64,000 nucleotides of DNA from contig NC_084845.1 in assembly GCF_033115175.1 (NCBI RefSeq), positions 2,544,501 through 2,608,500 of the forward strand. The letters are read 5' to 3'. The position numbers and the translations under genes are program-made. This DNA is from Lepus europaeus. Lineage: Eukaryota > Chordata > Mammalia > Lagomorpha > Leporidae. Positions within the stretch are counted from its first letter, which is position 1; each line of letters begins with the position of its first letter. The notes below the pieces were generated by a model that saw only the letters and a list, made by a program, of their open reading frames with translations, searched no databases and was not told where the DNA came from. Shown one piece after another: positions 52,158 through 63,041 of the stretch.

Positions 52158-52966
52158 GGGGGGGGGGGGAGGTGGGAGAGACAGACGGGGTGGGGGGGAG
52201 GTGGGAGGGAGAGAGAGACGGGGGGGGGGGGAGGTGGGAGAGAGAGACAGACAGACGGGGGGGAGGTGGGAGGGAGAGAGAGACAGACGGGGGGTGGAGG
52301 TGGGAGGGAGAGAGAGACAGATGGGGGGGGGAGGTGGGAGGGAGAGGGAGAGACAGACGGGGGGGGGAGGTGGGAGGGAGAGGGAGAGGGAGAGACAGAC
52401 GGGGGGAGGTGGGAGGGAGAGGGAGAGACAGACGGGGGGAGGTGGGAGGGAGAGGGAGAGGGAGAGACAGACGGGGGGAGGTGGGAGGGAGAGGGAGAGA
52501 CAGACGGGGGGAGGTGGGAGGGAGAGGGAGAGGGAGAGACAGACGGGGGGAGGCGGGAGAGGGAGAGACAGACGGGGGGGAGGCGGGAGAGGGAGAGACA
52601 GACGGGGGGGAGGCGGGAGAGGGAGAGACAGACGGGGGGAGGTGGGAGAGGGAGAGACAGACGGGGGGAGGCGGGAGAGGGAGAGAGACAGAAGGGGGGA
52701 GGCGGGAGAGGGAGAGAGACAGAAGGGGGGAGGCGGGAGAGAGAGAGAGACAGAAGGGGGAAGGCGGGAGAGAGAGACAGACAGAAGGGGGGAGGCGGGA
52801 GAGAGAGACAGACAGAAGGGGGGAGGCGGGAGAGAGAGACAGACAGAAGGGGGGAGGCGGGAGAGAGAGACAGACAGAAGGGGGGAGGCGGGAGAGAGAG
52901 AGAGACAGAAGGGGGAGGGGCGGAGGTGGGAGAGAGAGACAGAAGGGGGAGGGGAGGAGGTGTGTG
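52158..52966. repeat. Purine-rich (GGGA/GACAGACGGGG) minisatellite in the last NLRP intron
   Basis: Strand-asymmetric array of about 30-45-bp units built from GGGAGAGACAGACGGGGGGA and GGTGGGAGGGAGAG on the + strand, almost free of C and T. As RNA of the - strand gene it is C/U-rich and ends about 35 nt from the last 3' splice site. The long frames on both strands (up to 565 codons) are translations of the repeat. Confidence 0.95.
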
Positions 52967-54394
52967 TGGGGGGAGGGAAACAAGTGTTTAAATACAAGAA
53001 CAAAGGCATCCCCATTTCACAGATGGGGAAATGGACCAAGAAGAGGCAGGTGTGACACTTCTGCTCTGCACCCAGCGTCCTGCCCTTCCTGGCCATTGCG
53101 CAAGTGCTCATGGGAGCCGTTCCCGCAGCGCGATCTGCAGATCCTGTGGTCCACATCTCCCACTCTCCTCCTCCTCACGGTCCCACCACCCCCGTGATAG
53201 CTGCTCCAGGGCCCTTGCTGGATGCATGCCTGTACCAGGGCTCGAATCCCACTGAAATCTGGCTGCCGCTGGCTGGGACCACTGCAGAGGACGGCCACTC
53301 AACCAGAGGCTTGCTCCTGCCAGCGACGCCTTCACCTAGCTCAGGGGCGCCCTCGGCCTCCACACCGTCTGGCTCTGAGGAGCTAAATGGTGAGTGCGCT
53401 TGCACCATCAGGCATCCATGAGCCACGTGCCTGTGAAGGAAGCCCTCGCTGACAGTCCCAATGACGCCGAGCGTCTCTGGTCCAGGCCCCGCCCCACCGT
53501 GCGCAGGCAGCCCTGCAAGGCTCGGTTTTCAGCCACTCGCCCCTCGGCAGGCGAGGAGGTTACCATCCTGTTCCCGTCTCATCTTCCAGTGAAGCCCCTT
53601 GGCCACGTTGTGCAGGCACTGTCCTGGCTCTGCCGTGGGTCAGATCAGTCTCACAATATGCCCCCATGTTATCACCAAAAAGACGAGGACAGATTGAGAA
53701 TTCTCTGGTTTTAAATGTTGTAATAACAGGGACGACAAAACGCTCCTGGGGCCGTGGGTCGGTCCTCTGCCTTGTCAAGCTCACCTCTCGCCAGCGCGTC
53801 CTTCTCCCGTGAGCTCCAGGCCTGCTGCTCTGGGAGCCTCTGATCCCAAGTTCACTCAGGAAAGCTCCTGCCGCGGATTCGCACGGAGCCACCTTTGCTC
53901 TGGGGGACCCAGGCCAAATAGCAGTTCCTTGGTGGAAACTTCCGACCCCATAAACCGAAATCAAGCTCACACACCATCACCCTTACCCCCTGTGGTAATC
54001 CCAGCTTAGTTTTCAGTTATGGTAAGCTATAGGAAATACAGCTATGGGGAGAGAAGAAACCCCCCAGCCTGGTTCCTTTCCCAAAGCCCACAGTGGCTTG
54101 GGCCAAGGAGCTGGGAGAAACCAACACCGGTCTCCCACACGAGCAGCTGGGGCCGGAGCATCGAGTCGTCACTGCCATCTCTCAGGGGGCACAGAAGCTG
54201 GGGCTCAGGAGCCAGAGCAGGGACTCGGACACAGGCGCTGTGCCATGGGAGGCAGCCGTCCTAACCAGTAGCTCGGCTCCAGGAGCTCACCCTGTGACAA
54301 TCTTTTACCACTTAAGAGGCAGGGAGGTGGGACAGAGTGAGCGAGTCAGAGAGCATGCATGCAAGAGAGCGAGCGAGCCAGAGAACATGGACTT
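52967..54394 (-). other. Last NLRP intron, distal part
   Basis: Unique-looking DNA between the purine-rich array and an L1 fragment, with a MIR-like trace near 53.01 kb. No extra LRR exon seen. Confidence 0.55.
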
Positions 54395-54775
54395 GTAAGC
54401 GTACAGTTAAGTGGCATTAATTAAACGCCTTCCTATTGTCTGGGCGGCCGTTGGCAGCGCCGTGTGCGGAACTCTGTGTTGCAGAGCGCACTGTGTGCCC
54501 GGTACACGACAGTTCCCAGCCCCACCACCCTCATCGGCTCTGTCTGACAGCGATTGCCCGAGGGACCTGCTGAGGTCACTGATCTGAGTGACTCCAGTTT
54601 CGTGCATGTCCACGTCTGGGTCAGAATCCCCCTCCTCTCTGTGCCACACCCGAGTCTCCATTCACCCGTCTGGACCCCTGGGCCGCCTCCACCTTTTGGC
54701 CATCACTACAAACGACGCTGTTGCGCGTGGATGTGTAAGTTTCTCCGAGGTCTTGCTTCCAAGGAGTGAAAGCGT
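54395..54775 (+). mobile_element. Ancient L1-type 3'-end fragment in an NLRP intron
   Basis: GCGTACAGTTAAGTGGCATT at the left and CTTTTGGCCATCACTACAAA, GGATGTGTAAGTTTCTCC at the right match the order of the old L1 3' region. Confidence 0.6.
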
Positions 54776-54975
54776 AGGTGGCACAACAGTTTTGTTTGTT
54801 TTCAAGCATAAATAGTTGCACGTTCATCTCTGCACCAGCCCTAACCCCCACTGGGCGCCTTGGCTACACCTCTCACGTCCCTGCTATAGAGCTTTGCTTG
54901 CCGAGCCAGTCTGCACTCCGCCAGGGGGGCTGCCTGTACGAGGAGCAGGTCTGTCTGAGAACAGTTCCCACTCAC

Positions 54976-55146
54976 CCGATTATCCGCAGATTCGACGTGG
55001 GGCGTGCGAAGGCCGAGCACAGCTTCCTCACTATGTTGGGGCTGAAGTTATTCCGCACCAGGTTGAGACTGGTCAGGTGCTGGTTGTGGGCCAGGGCCAG
55101 CAACAGTGCCCCACAGCAATCAGAAGTTAACCCACAGGCCTCCAAC
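54976..55146 (-). CDS. NLRP5: NLRP leucine-rich-repeat exon (last LRR pair)
   Basis: A 171-nt exon on the - strand, the standard size of NLRP LRR modules. The acceptor ttcttgggtgcag precedes it and a GTGAGT donor follows. It encodes 57 residues in the pattern LxxCGLTxxxCxxLxxALxxNxxLTxLxLxxN and ends NLRIIG at the splice. Both boundaries cut a codon after base 2, so it can be joined to exons on either side without frame change. The residues following NNFSPNIV diverge from the usual GDxGVxxL, as is common for a last repeat. Confidence 0.88.
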
Positions 55147-55516
55147 CTGCACCCAAGAAACAGCAAAGGTTAGCACTGGGTCCTCCCCTGGCCCCAGGAG
55201 AATGCCAGTGGGGGTTCACCCCCACCCGAGGCTTCTGCTCCATCCTGGGAGGGACCCGAGTGCCTCCCGGGGCTGCTGCTGCTCCAGTTTTACTTTAATA
55301 AGAGTTTATCTGTAGGAGCAGTGGGAAGCGAAAGACCAACGTCCGGTATGGTAACGGTATTGCATGGAGACGCGTACTGGGATACTCAGGGCCAGAACAT
55401 CAAAATCGTTGACTTGCTAGGACAGACAGTTGACGGGTACAGCGAAGTACTAAAGACTGTGCAAACTGGGTAGTGGATGAGTGGGTCTGAATTCTTATTT
55501 CAGATTCTGTGTTGTG

Positions 55517-55833
55517 GGTTTTTTTTTTTTTGATTGATTTGAAAGGCAGAGTTGCACACACCACAAAATAGAGATTGATTCTCCATCAGTTGGTTCACTC
55601 CCCAAACGGCAACAACCGAAAGAGCTGGACCAGCCTGGACCCAGGAGCTTCATCCGGGTCTCCCACGTGGGTGCAGGGGCCCAAGCACTTGAGCCATCCT
55701 CTGCTGCTTTCCCAGGTGCATGGGCAGGGAGCTGGATGGGAAGTGGAGCAGCCAGGACTGGAATAGGCACCCGTAGTAAGTGCTAGATTTGCAGGTGGCA
55801 GTCTAACCTGCTGTTCCATAACACTGGCCCCTG
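55517..55833 (-). mobile_element. CSINE in an NLRP intron
   Basis: T-run, GATTTGAAAGGCAGAGTTGC to GTTCCATAACACTGGCCCC, in the sense orientation of the NLRP gene. Confidence 0.9.
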
Positions 55834-56977
55834 GAGTCCTTGTGATACAGTAAGGAGTTTGTGGAAGGCTGCTAGCCAACTATAGCTAGATGAGGGTGGG
55901 GAATCAGATTAAATTAAAGCTTGCTTTTTTAGTTTTGCTTCTAAAATTATATCTGAGTATTTATCAAGACAGGAATTCCCAGTAGAGAGGATGAGGACAG
56001 GGGCTAGGGGTGGTGAATTGATGGTGGCACAAGGTGCTGCACACTTGGTTGTGGGTCCCCACACAGACTGATCTGGGGAACCCACGGCTGTTGGGGGGCT
56101 TCCCCATTGCTACTGAAGGGGCGGCTTGTGGGAGCAGGTGGTATTTGGTGTCTGGGCAGAGTTTAGGGCTTCCCTAACAAAGTGGTTTTCTACATGTTTG
56201 AAGGGGGTGGCATTCGTCAAGGACCAAGAACAAAGTAGGCTCAACAGTTTCTGTAGAACAGAGTTTGAGATCATTGTGCCTGGGATGGGGACAACTTAGA
56301 AAGTCCTACAGGGAAGACAAATTCACATCGATGTCCACTGAGGGCACACGGCACCCAGCTGCCCTTTCCAGCACCTGCAGCTCTCAGCTCCCCAGGGACA
56401 CGTGCTGGAAGCACGCGGTGTTTTGTAGCACAGGCCAGGGGGAGACGTCTAGATAGCACTGGATCAAACAGAACACAAAATCCAGGAGAGACGAGGAGGA
56501 ACGGAAGGCAAGACATAACCTCAGAGAAAAGCCACAAAGACAGGAGAAGCCAAGCGAGTCCTGAGAACAGCATGTCCTTAGAGAAGGCAGTGCGTCATTG
56601 GAATAAGCCCCGAGCCCAACAAGACAGGAACGCCATCCCGGCCGGGGCGACAGGGGTTACGAATGAGGCACGCGTGGTGCCCAACAAGCGGTTGCAGCCA
56701 CACCCTAGGGCAGCTCACAGCGCTGGGACACTGCCACCTCCATCTGGAACACTTCCCCATTTAGCACCGGGGGTTGTCCAGTGGGTACCCGAGGCCTTCC
56801 TACCTCTGCTCCTCAGCCTCAAGCTCTTGTTGTCCACTCATCTCATGCACAGGAGCTGAGCTGGCCCTGTGGTCCAATCCTGGATACAGGGCTGTGAGGT
56901 CTGGTCGTCGTCACTGGCCAGGCACCCCGACGCCTGGGTTCCCCACCGCGCCCTTCCTCCGAGCCCCGGGAGCTTAC
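55834..56977 (-). other. NLRP intron, no other feature
   Basis: Intronic DNA between LRR exons. No LRR-like translation on the - strand. Confidence 0.55.
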
Positions 56978-57148
56978 CCGAGTCTCTCTAGAACGCTGGT
57001 CCTCTGCTTCAGTCCCTCGCACAGTGCTGCCATCCCAGTGTCCCCCAGGGCGTTGCCGGCGAGATCCAAGCTCTTCAGGTGTTTGCTTCTCACAATCACA
57101 TGGGACAGGCTTCCACAGCAGGCGGCCGTGAGGCGACAGTCTGCCACC
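56978..57148 (-). CDS. NLRP5: NLRP leucine-rich-repeat exon
   Basis: A 171-nt - strand exon bounded by a tctcccgcag acceptor and a GTAAGC donor. It codes for one NLRP LRR pair: [14 protein letters not shown], then [21 protein letters not shown] and VLERLG at the donor. The LxxLxLxxNxLGD core is intact with no stop or frameshift. It belongs between the exon at 59768-59938 and that at 54976-55146, with matching phase 2 boundaries. Confidence 0.9.
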
Positions 57149-57284
57149 CTGCGGGAGACCAGGGGAGCTCGGCAAAGTGCAACGGGGGGGATAATCAAAG
57201 TTAGGACCCATTCATAGGGGTTTCCTCTCTTCCTTTGCAACGGGGGACAGCCTAGGTGGTGCCATCTCCCTTAACTTCAGGGTG

Positions 57285-57590
57285 AGGAGCAGCAGTGTGC
57301 CGCAGTGGGTTAAGCTGTGGTTTGGGACGCTGGTACCCCATGGCTGGGTGCCCATTCGATGCCCAGTGGCTCCTCTCTGATCCAGCCTCCTGCTACTGCA
57401 CCTGGGAAGGCAGCTGATGCTGGCTCCAGTACTTGGGCCCCCACCAACCCATGTGGGAGAGCAGGGTAGAGTTCCTGGCTCCGGACTTGGGCCTGGCCAA
57501 GATCTGGTTGTTGTGGCCATTTGAGGAGTGCACCAGCGAATGAGAGACCCATCTACCTTTCAAATGAGTAAATCAATCTTAAAAACAAAC
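57285..57590 (+). mobile_element. CSINE, diverged, in an NLRP intron
   Basis: AGCAGTGTGCCGCAGTGGGT to CCTTTCAAATGAGTAAATCA. Confidence 0.85.
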
Positions 57591-57949
57591 CTAGGAGAGA
57601 GAGGATAGCCTAGGGGATTGGGAAGTTTTGAGCAGAACTTGAGGTATCAGAAAAGGAAACCGGCATCTTTACTTCCTACCTGGGGGTAGCAAGGTGGGAT
57701 CAGGATTCTCTATGGGGGAGGGGGAGAGAAATGGAAGAGCTGGATGAGGGCGAGGTGTGGAGTCATGAGGAGGAAAGAGAAGTGACAGTCACCGACGTGC
57801 TGATAGAGTGCCCCGGGAGGAAGGGTCCTGTTCTACCCCAGACAGGGGGAAAACACGAGGCAGAGAAGACCCCGGTGTCATTGCTGGTTTATTGAGTAGA
57901 AACGACAGGAAGTCTTGGGATCCCATGCGTGTTCAATGTCTGTAATGTG

Positions 57950-58269
57950 TGGGGTCAGCGCTGTGGTGTAGTGGGTAAAGCCATCACCTGTAGTGCTGGC
58001 ACCCCATATGGGCACCAGTTCGAGTCCCAGCTGCTCTACTTCTGATCCAGCTCTCCAATGTGGTCAGGGAAAGCGGTAGAAGATGGCCCGAGTGCTTGGA
58101 CCCCTGCGCCCATGTGGGAGACCTGGAGGAAGCTCCTGGCTTTGGATCAGCGCAGCTCCGGCCATTGCAGCCAATTGGGGAGTGAACCAGCGGATGGAAG
58201 ACACTCTCTCTGCCTCTCCTTCTCTCTGTGTAACTCAGACTTTCAAATGAGTAAATCTTTTTAAAAAAC
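57950..58269 (+). mobile_element. CSINE with target-site duplication, beside a MER2 relic
   Basis: CTGTAATGTG at 57940-57949 and 58270-58279 flank TGGGGTCAGCGCTGTGGTGT to AATGAGTAAATCTTTTT. Confidence 0.93.
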
Positions 58270-58279
58270 CTGTAATGTG

Positions 58280-58536
58280 AAAACCCAAAATCTGAAACTG
58301 AGTGCCAACAATGCCACAGGCAGAAAATTCTACAATATCAGACAGTTGGCAAGCTAACCAGAGGTACACCAGGATGCTGCATTACAGCTTCTGTGTATAA
58401 AGTGTGTATGAAAGACAGATCTTCTGTTTAGACTGGGACCCAATCCTTAAGGTATCTTAGGATGTGAGGGCAAATATTACAAATCCAGAACGCTTGTGGT
58501 CTCACGCATTTTAGGTAGGGGATACTCGGCCTGTAT
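58280..58536 (-). mobile_element. MER2 (TcMar-Tigger DNA transposon relic)
   Basis: AAACCCAAAATCTGAAACTG, GTTTAGACTGGGACCCAATC and the end TTTAGGTAGGGGATACTCGG match the reverse complement of MER2 in order. The terminal repeat next to 58280 is missing or diverged. Located in the intron between the LRR exons at 57148 and 59768. Confidence 0.75.
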
Positions 58537-59767
58537 CTCCAGCTTAGTAAGCCAAGAGCAGGATGAGCCCACTGGGATGCAGAGTTCTTCCTCAGAGGCA
58601 ACGTTGGTTATGAACGAGGAGGAACTAGGTAGTGAGGGCTTAGGACTCACGGTCAAGTGGGGACAGCCGAGTCCGATTCCAGCATGCATGAATGATGGCA
58701 AGGGCCAGACGACCTCCCAGCCCTTCAATGCAATCCCATAGAGGATATCTCCAACTAAGATTAAGTTTCTATACCATGCTCAAGTTTCAAATTCCAGCCC
58801 AATTAAAGCAGGCAGAGAATTAATACCCAGAGGTTTGTGGACTACACTTTATGTTCCAATTCTTTTATCAATGGGAGAGATTGCAACATGGTTCTATTTT
58901 TTTGGTCCATTGATTATATCTTTGTCACTGAAAGTACTATCAAGTATGCGAGGATTTGTAAGGCTCTTCTAACCAAAACACTGGATGTAAGTGTCTAGTT
59001 TGAGAGACTTTTGGTTATAATGCAGTATCAAATGAATACCACGCTGCATTTGTTATGATCTGTGCTTCAAAGGCATCCACACCAACGTCTGGATTCCTCC
59101 TTGGGGGTTTAGTTCCCTGCTGGAGATCTGGAAACGGGGGCCTGCAGGAAGTCAGGTATTCAGAACACACAGAGCCCTGTGCCTGCTCTCTGTTAAGAAC
59201 ACATTAAGTGTTGACTGTCTGCCACCCTTCCTCGTAAAACATTAGATGTATTTACACGCCAGGGAACAAGAATCCTAGGAGGCATTCACCTAACTGCCAA
59301 CAGCTATGACTTTCTGCTTGCAAGACTGAAGGTGGGTGGCTCGCTCAGATCTTTTTAACTTTTTGCAGGCTATTTGGTGATGAGCTACTTCTATAGAATA
59401 AAAACATTCCAACAGAGGGTGAAGAAACTCGGGGGCCAGAATGAAAGAGATCGAGAGATAGACGTGCACCTCCTCCCCATCTATGGAGGAAGATAACCTG
59501 AGGTGCCCACAGATTTTAGGGACGGGGCGGGGGGGGGGGGCACAGAACTTTCTCCCGTGGGGTTTCTTTTGGGATTAATTTCTCTCCGACATCTGTTGAG
59601 GCATCGACACATCAACACACCTGGAGTGCCCATGGAGAGGTGAGCATCAGTTGACCCCAGGGCCCAGTTTTTAGTTCCTGTCTCCCTTGCTCACCCCTCT
59701 TGACCTTCTAAGGAGCCTCAGGTCCCAGCATGGCAGAGCTGACCCCCAATGCCCACAGGCGACTTAC
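58537..59767 (-). other. NLRP intron, AT-richer
   Basis: Lower GC than the rest of the window, with a G-run at about 59527-59540. No coding evidence. Confidence 0.55.
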
Positions 59768-59938
59768 TCCAAGTCCTGCAGGTGACAAGACGGTTCCCTC
59801 ATGACCTCATACAGAAGCTTCACCCCACTGTCCCCCAAGGGGTTCCTGTTGAGGCTCAGGTGCGTCAGCCTTCTATTGTCCTTCAGCGCAAAGGCAAGGT
59901 AGCCACAGCCAGCTACATCCAGGTTGCACTGGTCAAGT
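59768..59938 (-). CDS. NLRP5: NLRP leucine-rich-repeat exon
   Basis: A 171-nt - strand exon with acceptor ttcccgcag and donor GTAAGT. It encodes an LRR pair starting LDQCNLDVAGCGYL, continuing LTHLSLNRNPLGDSGVKLL and ending CHLQDLE at the splice. It is the most canonical of the four modules. It is separated from the preceding module by only a ~270-bp intron, the shortest in the visible gene. Confidence 0.92.
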
Positions 59939-60206
59939 CTGCGGGAAGCACACAGGGACAGACAGGGTCACGTCTGCTCTTCGGCGAGATGACAGCAGGT
60001 GGACGAGAGGGCGCACAGGCACCACGTTGTTTGCCTGGAGCATCCACCCAGTGTGGTGTCCACGGGGGATTCCTGGAACCAAAGCCCTGCAAACCCCGAG
60101 GGACAACTGTGAACACCGAATCCCGCCCTGCTGCTCTGTGCCTTGGAGCTGCACCACAGGACCCGTTAAGAAGCAGAGAAGGCCCCGGGAGGCCAGTGGG
60201 ACTCAC

Positions 60207-60371
60207 AGCAGCCACTGCAGACCGCTGTCAGGAATGGCGCGGGACAGCGGACTCAGCCCTTCGTGCTCCGGGTTGTTGTTTGACAGGCACAGGTGCGTCA
60301 AGCTGCGGTTGTCGGTGAGGGCCAAGGCCAGCACCTGGCAGCTGACAGCTGTGAGGCCACAGTTCTCCAGT
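60207..60371 (-). CDS. NLRP5: NLRP leucine-rich-repeat exon, two codons shorter than the module norm
   Basis: A - strand exon with acceptor ttcttacag and donor GTGAGT. It codes for LENCGLTAVSCQVLALAL, then LTHLCLSNNNPEHEGL and ends GLQWLL. Its length is 165 nt, against 171 nt in the other three modules, so two residues are missing from the loop before the final LQ, with the frame kept. Its second repeat has NNNPEHEGL where the family has NxLGDxGV. It is the most 5' exon of this gene that I can support. Earlier LRR exons and the NACHT and pyrin exons must lie past 64000. Confidence 0.88.
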
Positions 60372-60897
60372 CTGTAAGAAGAGAGCCCGGAGGGGAGACA
60401 ATGAGCAGCATTCTGGAACTCGCCTCTCTCCTTTACAAAAAGAGGAAAAAAAAAGTCCAAGCACATGCTCGTAGTGTCTACCTTTACCGTGCAAATGCCA
60501 CTCCCCTGCTTCCACTCACTACCCCGAATACTGTGAATACTGTGCGTGAAGAGGTCCAACAGCCACAGCAGGAGACACGGATCTGCTCCCTATGTGAGGC
60601 CCAGCTGAGCGATTCTCCTAGGATCCTAGACTCATTCCTGCTACTAGGACTTTGCACCCATTCTTCAAACCCTCCCCATCCAGCCCCTTCCTCTCGCGAC
60701 CCTGCCAAGCCGAGGGTAACCCCTACTCCACTCTACTCCTGACAAGACCAATCTCTGTGCATTCCTCAGTGAGGGGTCCCAGTCTCCCTCAGTGCCTGGC
60801 TTACACGGCTAAACTTCAGTGGATGTTAACACAGTTAATACCAACACAGTAGACTACGGTTAATGTTAACACGAGTGTATCGTATGACGATACTGCA

Positions 60898-60988
60898 AAA
60901 AGTTCATGGAAAATGGCATGGAATGATGTATTTTGGTGCAAAAATCGAAATTCATGGTTTTTCCACAATACATATTTAGATGAACTTT
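60898..60988. repeat. Unassigned palindromic interspersed repeat, copy 2
   Basis: AAAGTTCATGGAAAATGGCA, TTTTGGTGCAAAAATCG, TTTTTCCACAATACATATTT and GATGAACTTTCTGG occur in the same order as in the 50.7-kb copy, with inverted ends. Confidence 0.55.
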
Positions 60989-60989
60989 C

Positions 60990-61115
60990 TGGAGATCCCT
61001 TGTGTTTTTCAAGAGATAAAGGGTTTATGAATATTCTCACCATGACAGGATACATGTTTGAAGTGATGGATCTGCTAATTATTCAAGTTTGGTCATACAT
61101 TGTACACCCTAAAAC
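60990..61115 (+). mobile_element. Possible old L1-like fragment
   Basis: AT-rich text with GGATACATGTTTGAAGTGAT and TCATACATTGTACACCCTAA recalls old L1 3' ends. Weak and judged by eye. Confidence 0.35.
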
Positions 61116-61339
61116 ACACGGTCCATGCTCTGAATACAGAGATGCTGTGTGTCAGAAGTTAGAGGTGTGACACAACATGCCACGTCTTTGACAAACCAAG
61201 TACTCCACCTTTCTCAAGGCTTGTTTGTGCATCTCTGAAGAGACCCCCACTTACAGTTTGCCACATGAGTGACGTCTCTGTGACCACGACTTGGAGTGCT
61301 CTTCCCTACTCTGGGGACTGTGACAGCACACCTGACAGA

Positions 61340-61643
61340 TCGGGGCCGGCGCCGTGGCTGTGGACCAGCAGGTAGAGCTGACGCCCGCGGCTCCGGCATC
61401 CCTCATGGGCGCCGGTCAAGTCCCAGCTGCTCCACTTCCAATCCAGCTCCCTGCTATGGCCTGGGATAGCAGTGGAGGATGGCCCAAGTGCTTGGGCTCC
61501 TGCACCCACGTGAGAGACCTGGATAAAGCTCCTGATCAGCCCAGCTCCAACCATTGCAGCCATTTGGGGAGTGAGCCAGTGGATGCAAACTCTGTCTCTC
61601 CCTCTGACTTTCAAATAAAATCAATCTTAAAGAAAACAAAAAC
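61340..61643 (+). mobile_element. CSINE in an NLRP intron
   Basis: GGGGCCGGCGCCGTGGCTGT to CTTTCAAATAAAATCAATC. ACCTGACAGA (61330) and ACCTGATAGA (61642) look like a diverged target duplication. Confidence 0.88.
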
Positions 61644-62680
61644 CTGATAGAGCTTATGTGTGCGGCACTGACGTCAGTGACTGGACTTCAGGATCCGTAA
61701 GCTAGGAGTCCGGCAGACACAGAGTGTGGCCTCAGTCTTTAGGTTTTCCATTCAGCAGAGGCCTGCTTCCGCCCAGTCAGCTGGAGTTTATTTTTAAGTG
61801 CACACATGGGGGGCTGGCTTCCCTGTCTAGTGCGCGTATTCCCCACAATTCTCTGTCCTCCACCCCTCCTCCTCCTTGTTAAGTACTGGGGAGACACCAC
61901 CTGTGCGGGACAGTCAGTGCAGCGCCTTGTGAATTTGTGCTCTGAGATCTTATTTTAGCCCACATAATGCAGAGCTCTGGGACCAGAGAATTCCAACCAT
62001 AACCTCCTCTACAAGGTGTGGCAAAATCCAGTCAACATACGGCGACTTCTTCCCTTAGAAACACAGGCTGGGTAGACAGACGGAGGAGGCAAGCTGCACT
62101 CCCCTCTCTGTGCACTCGGATTTTAACTTCTGCCCCGACTTCAGAGCTTAGGGAACACAGGCTGCCGTGGCATCCTTCCAGACCGGTCAGGAGAAACACT
62201 TTCTCCCGGAGCGGGAGGTGGCCAGGAGAGCCTCCGGGCCAGGGCTCGGCTCTTGGGCACCAGGAACAGCTCACAATGCGGGTCGAGTCCAGGGTGACCT
62301 CGGACAGCAGAAACCCCTTCTTCTGGACTGCATTTTCGTGGTCAGAAAATGGGCTGAAATCATCTCCCTCTTAGGTTGTTCATGAAAACTGGGCCAGCGG
62401 GATTAGAGCGCTTAGCACAGGGGCTGCAGCGCCATGAGGTGTAGGCATCAGCTCCAACCACAGCCATTGCTCTCTGGGACTCTGGCGTTGGTCTTAAGCA
62501 TTTAAGGAAGATAAAAACTATTCAAACGGGAAAAACACAACAGAAACTTATTTCATGACCCAAAGTCCCTAAGGTACTGAACAGTCCAACCCTACTCAGA
62601 GGCAACTGTAGGCACCGTTGAAGCTTCTACTCTACTTCTCTAACTCAGAATAAAAACACAGCCCAGGTGGTATGAGCACA
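61644..62680 (-). other. NLRP intron or 5' flank, no feature seen
   Basis: No SINE or LRR exon recognised. A weak SINE-like trace lies near 62.39-62.45 kb. Confidence 0.5.
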
Positions 62681-62694
62681 CTGGACCTGTGCTT

Positions 62695-62719
62695 TTTTTT
62701 TTTTTAAACAGGCAGAGTG

Positions 62720-62751
<32 letters not shown>

Positions 62752-63027
62752 AAGGTCTTCCTTTTCCATTGGTTCACTCCCCAATGGCCACTGCGGCCAG
62801 TGCACCATGCTGATCCAAAGCCAGGAGCCAGGTGCTTCTCCTGGTCTCCCATGCGGGTGCAGGGCCCAAGGACCTGGGCCATCCTCCACTGCCTTCCCAG
62901 GCCACAGCAGAGAGCTGGACTGGAAGAGGAGCAACCGGGACAGAATCCGGCGCCCCGACCGGGACTAGAACCTGGGGTGCCGGCGCCACAGGTGGAGGAT
63001 TAGCCTGATTGAGCTGCAGCGCTGGCC
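62695..63027 (-). mobile_element. Young CSINE with target-site duplication
   Basis: CTGGACCTGTGCTT at 62681-62694 and CTGGATCTGTGCTT at 63028-63041 flank an ACAGGCAGAGTGGACAGTGA to GCTGCAGCGCTGGCC body with an internal GA run. Confidence 0.94.
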
Positions 63028-63041
63028 CTGGATCTGTGCTT

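Noticed and set aside
51500-53197. 565-codon (+) and 371-codon (-) frames
   Set aside because: Translations of the purine-rich minisatellite (Gly-Arg-Glu and Ser-Leu-Pro repeats). They run across the real terminal NLRP exon in other frames.
61256-61341. Possible additional NLRP exon ending at a - strand GTAAGT donor (61256-61251)
   Set aside because: The translation upstream of the donor has no LRR pattern in any frame and runs into a CSINE within about 85 bp.
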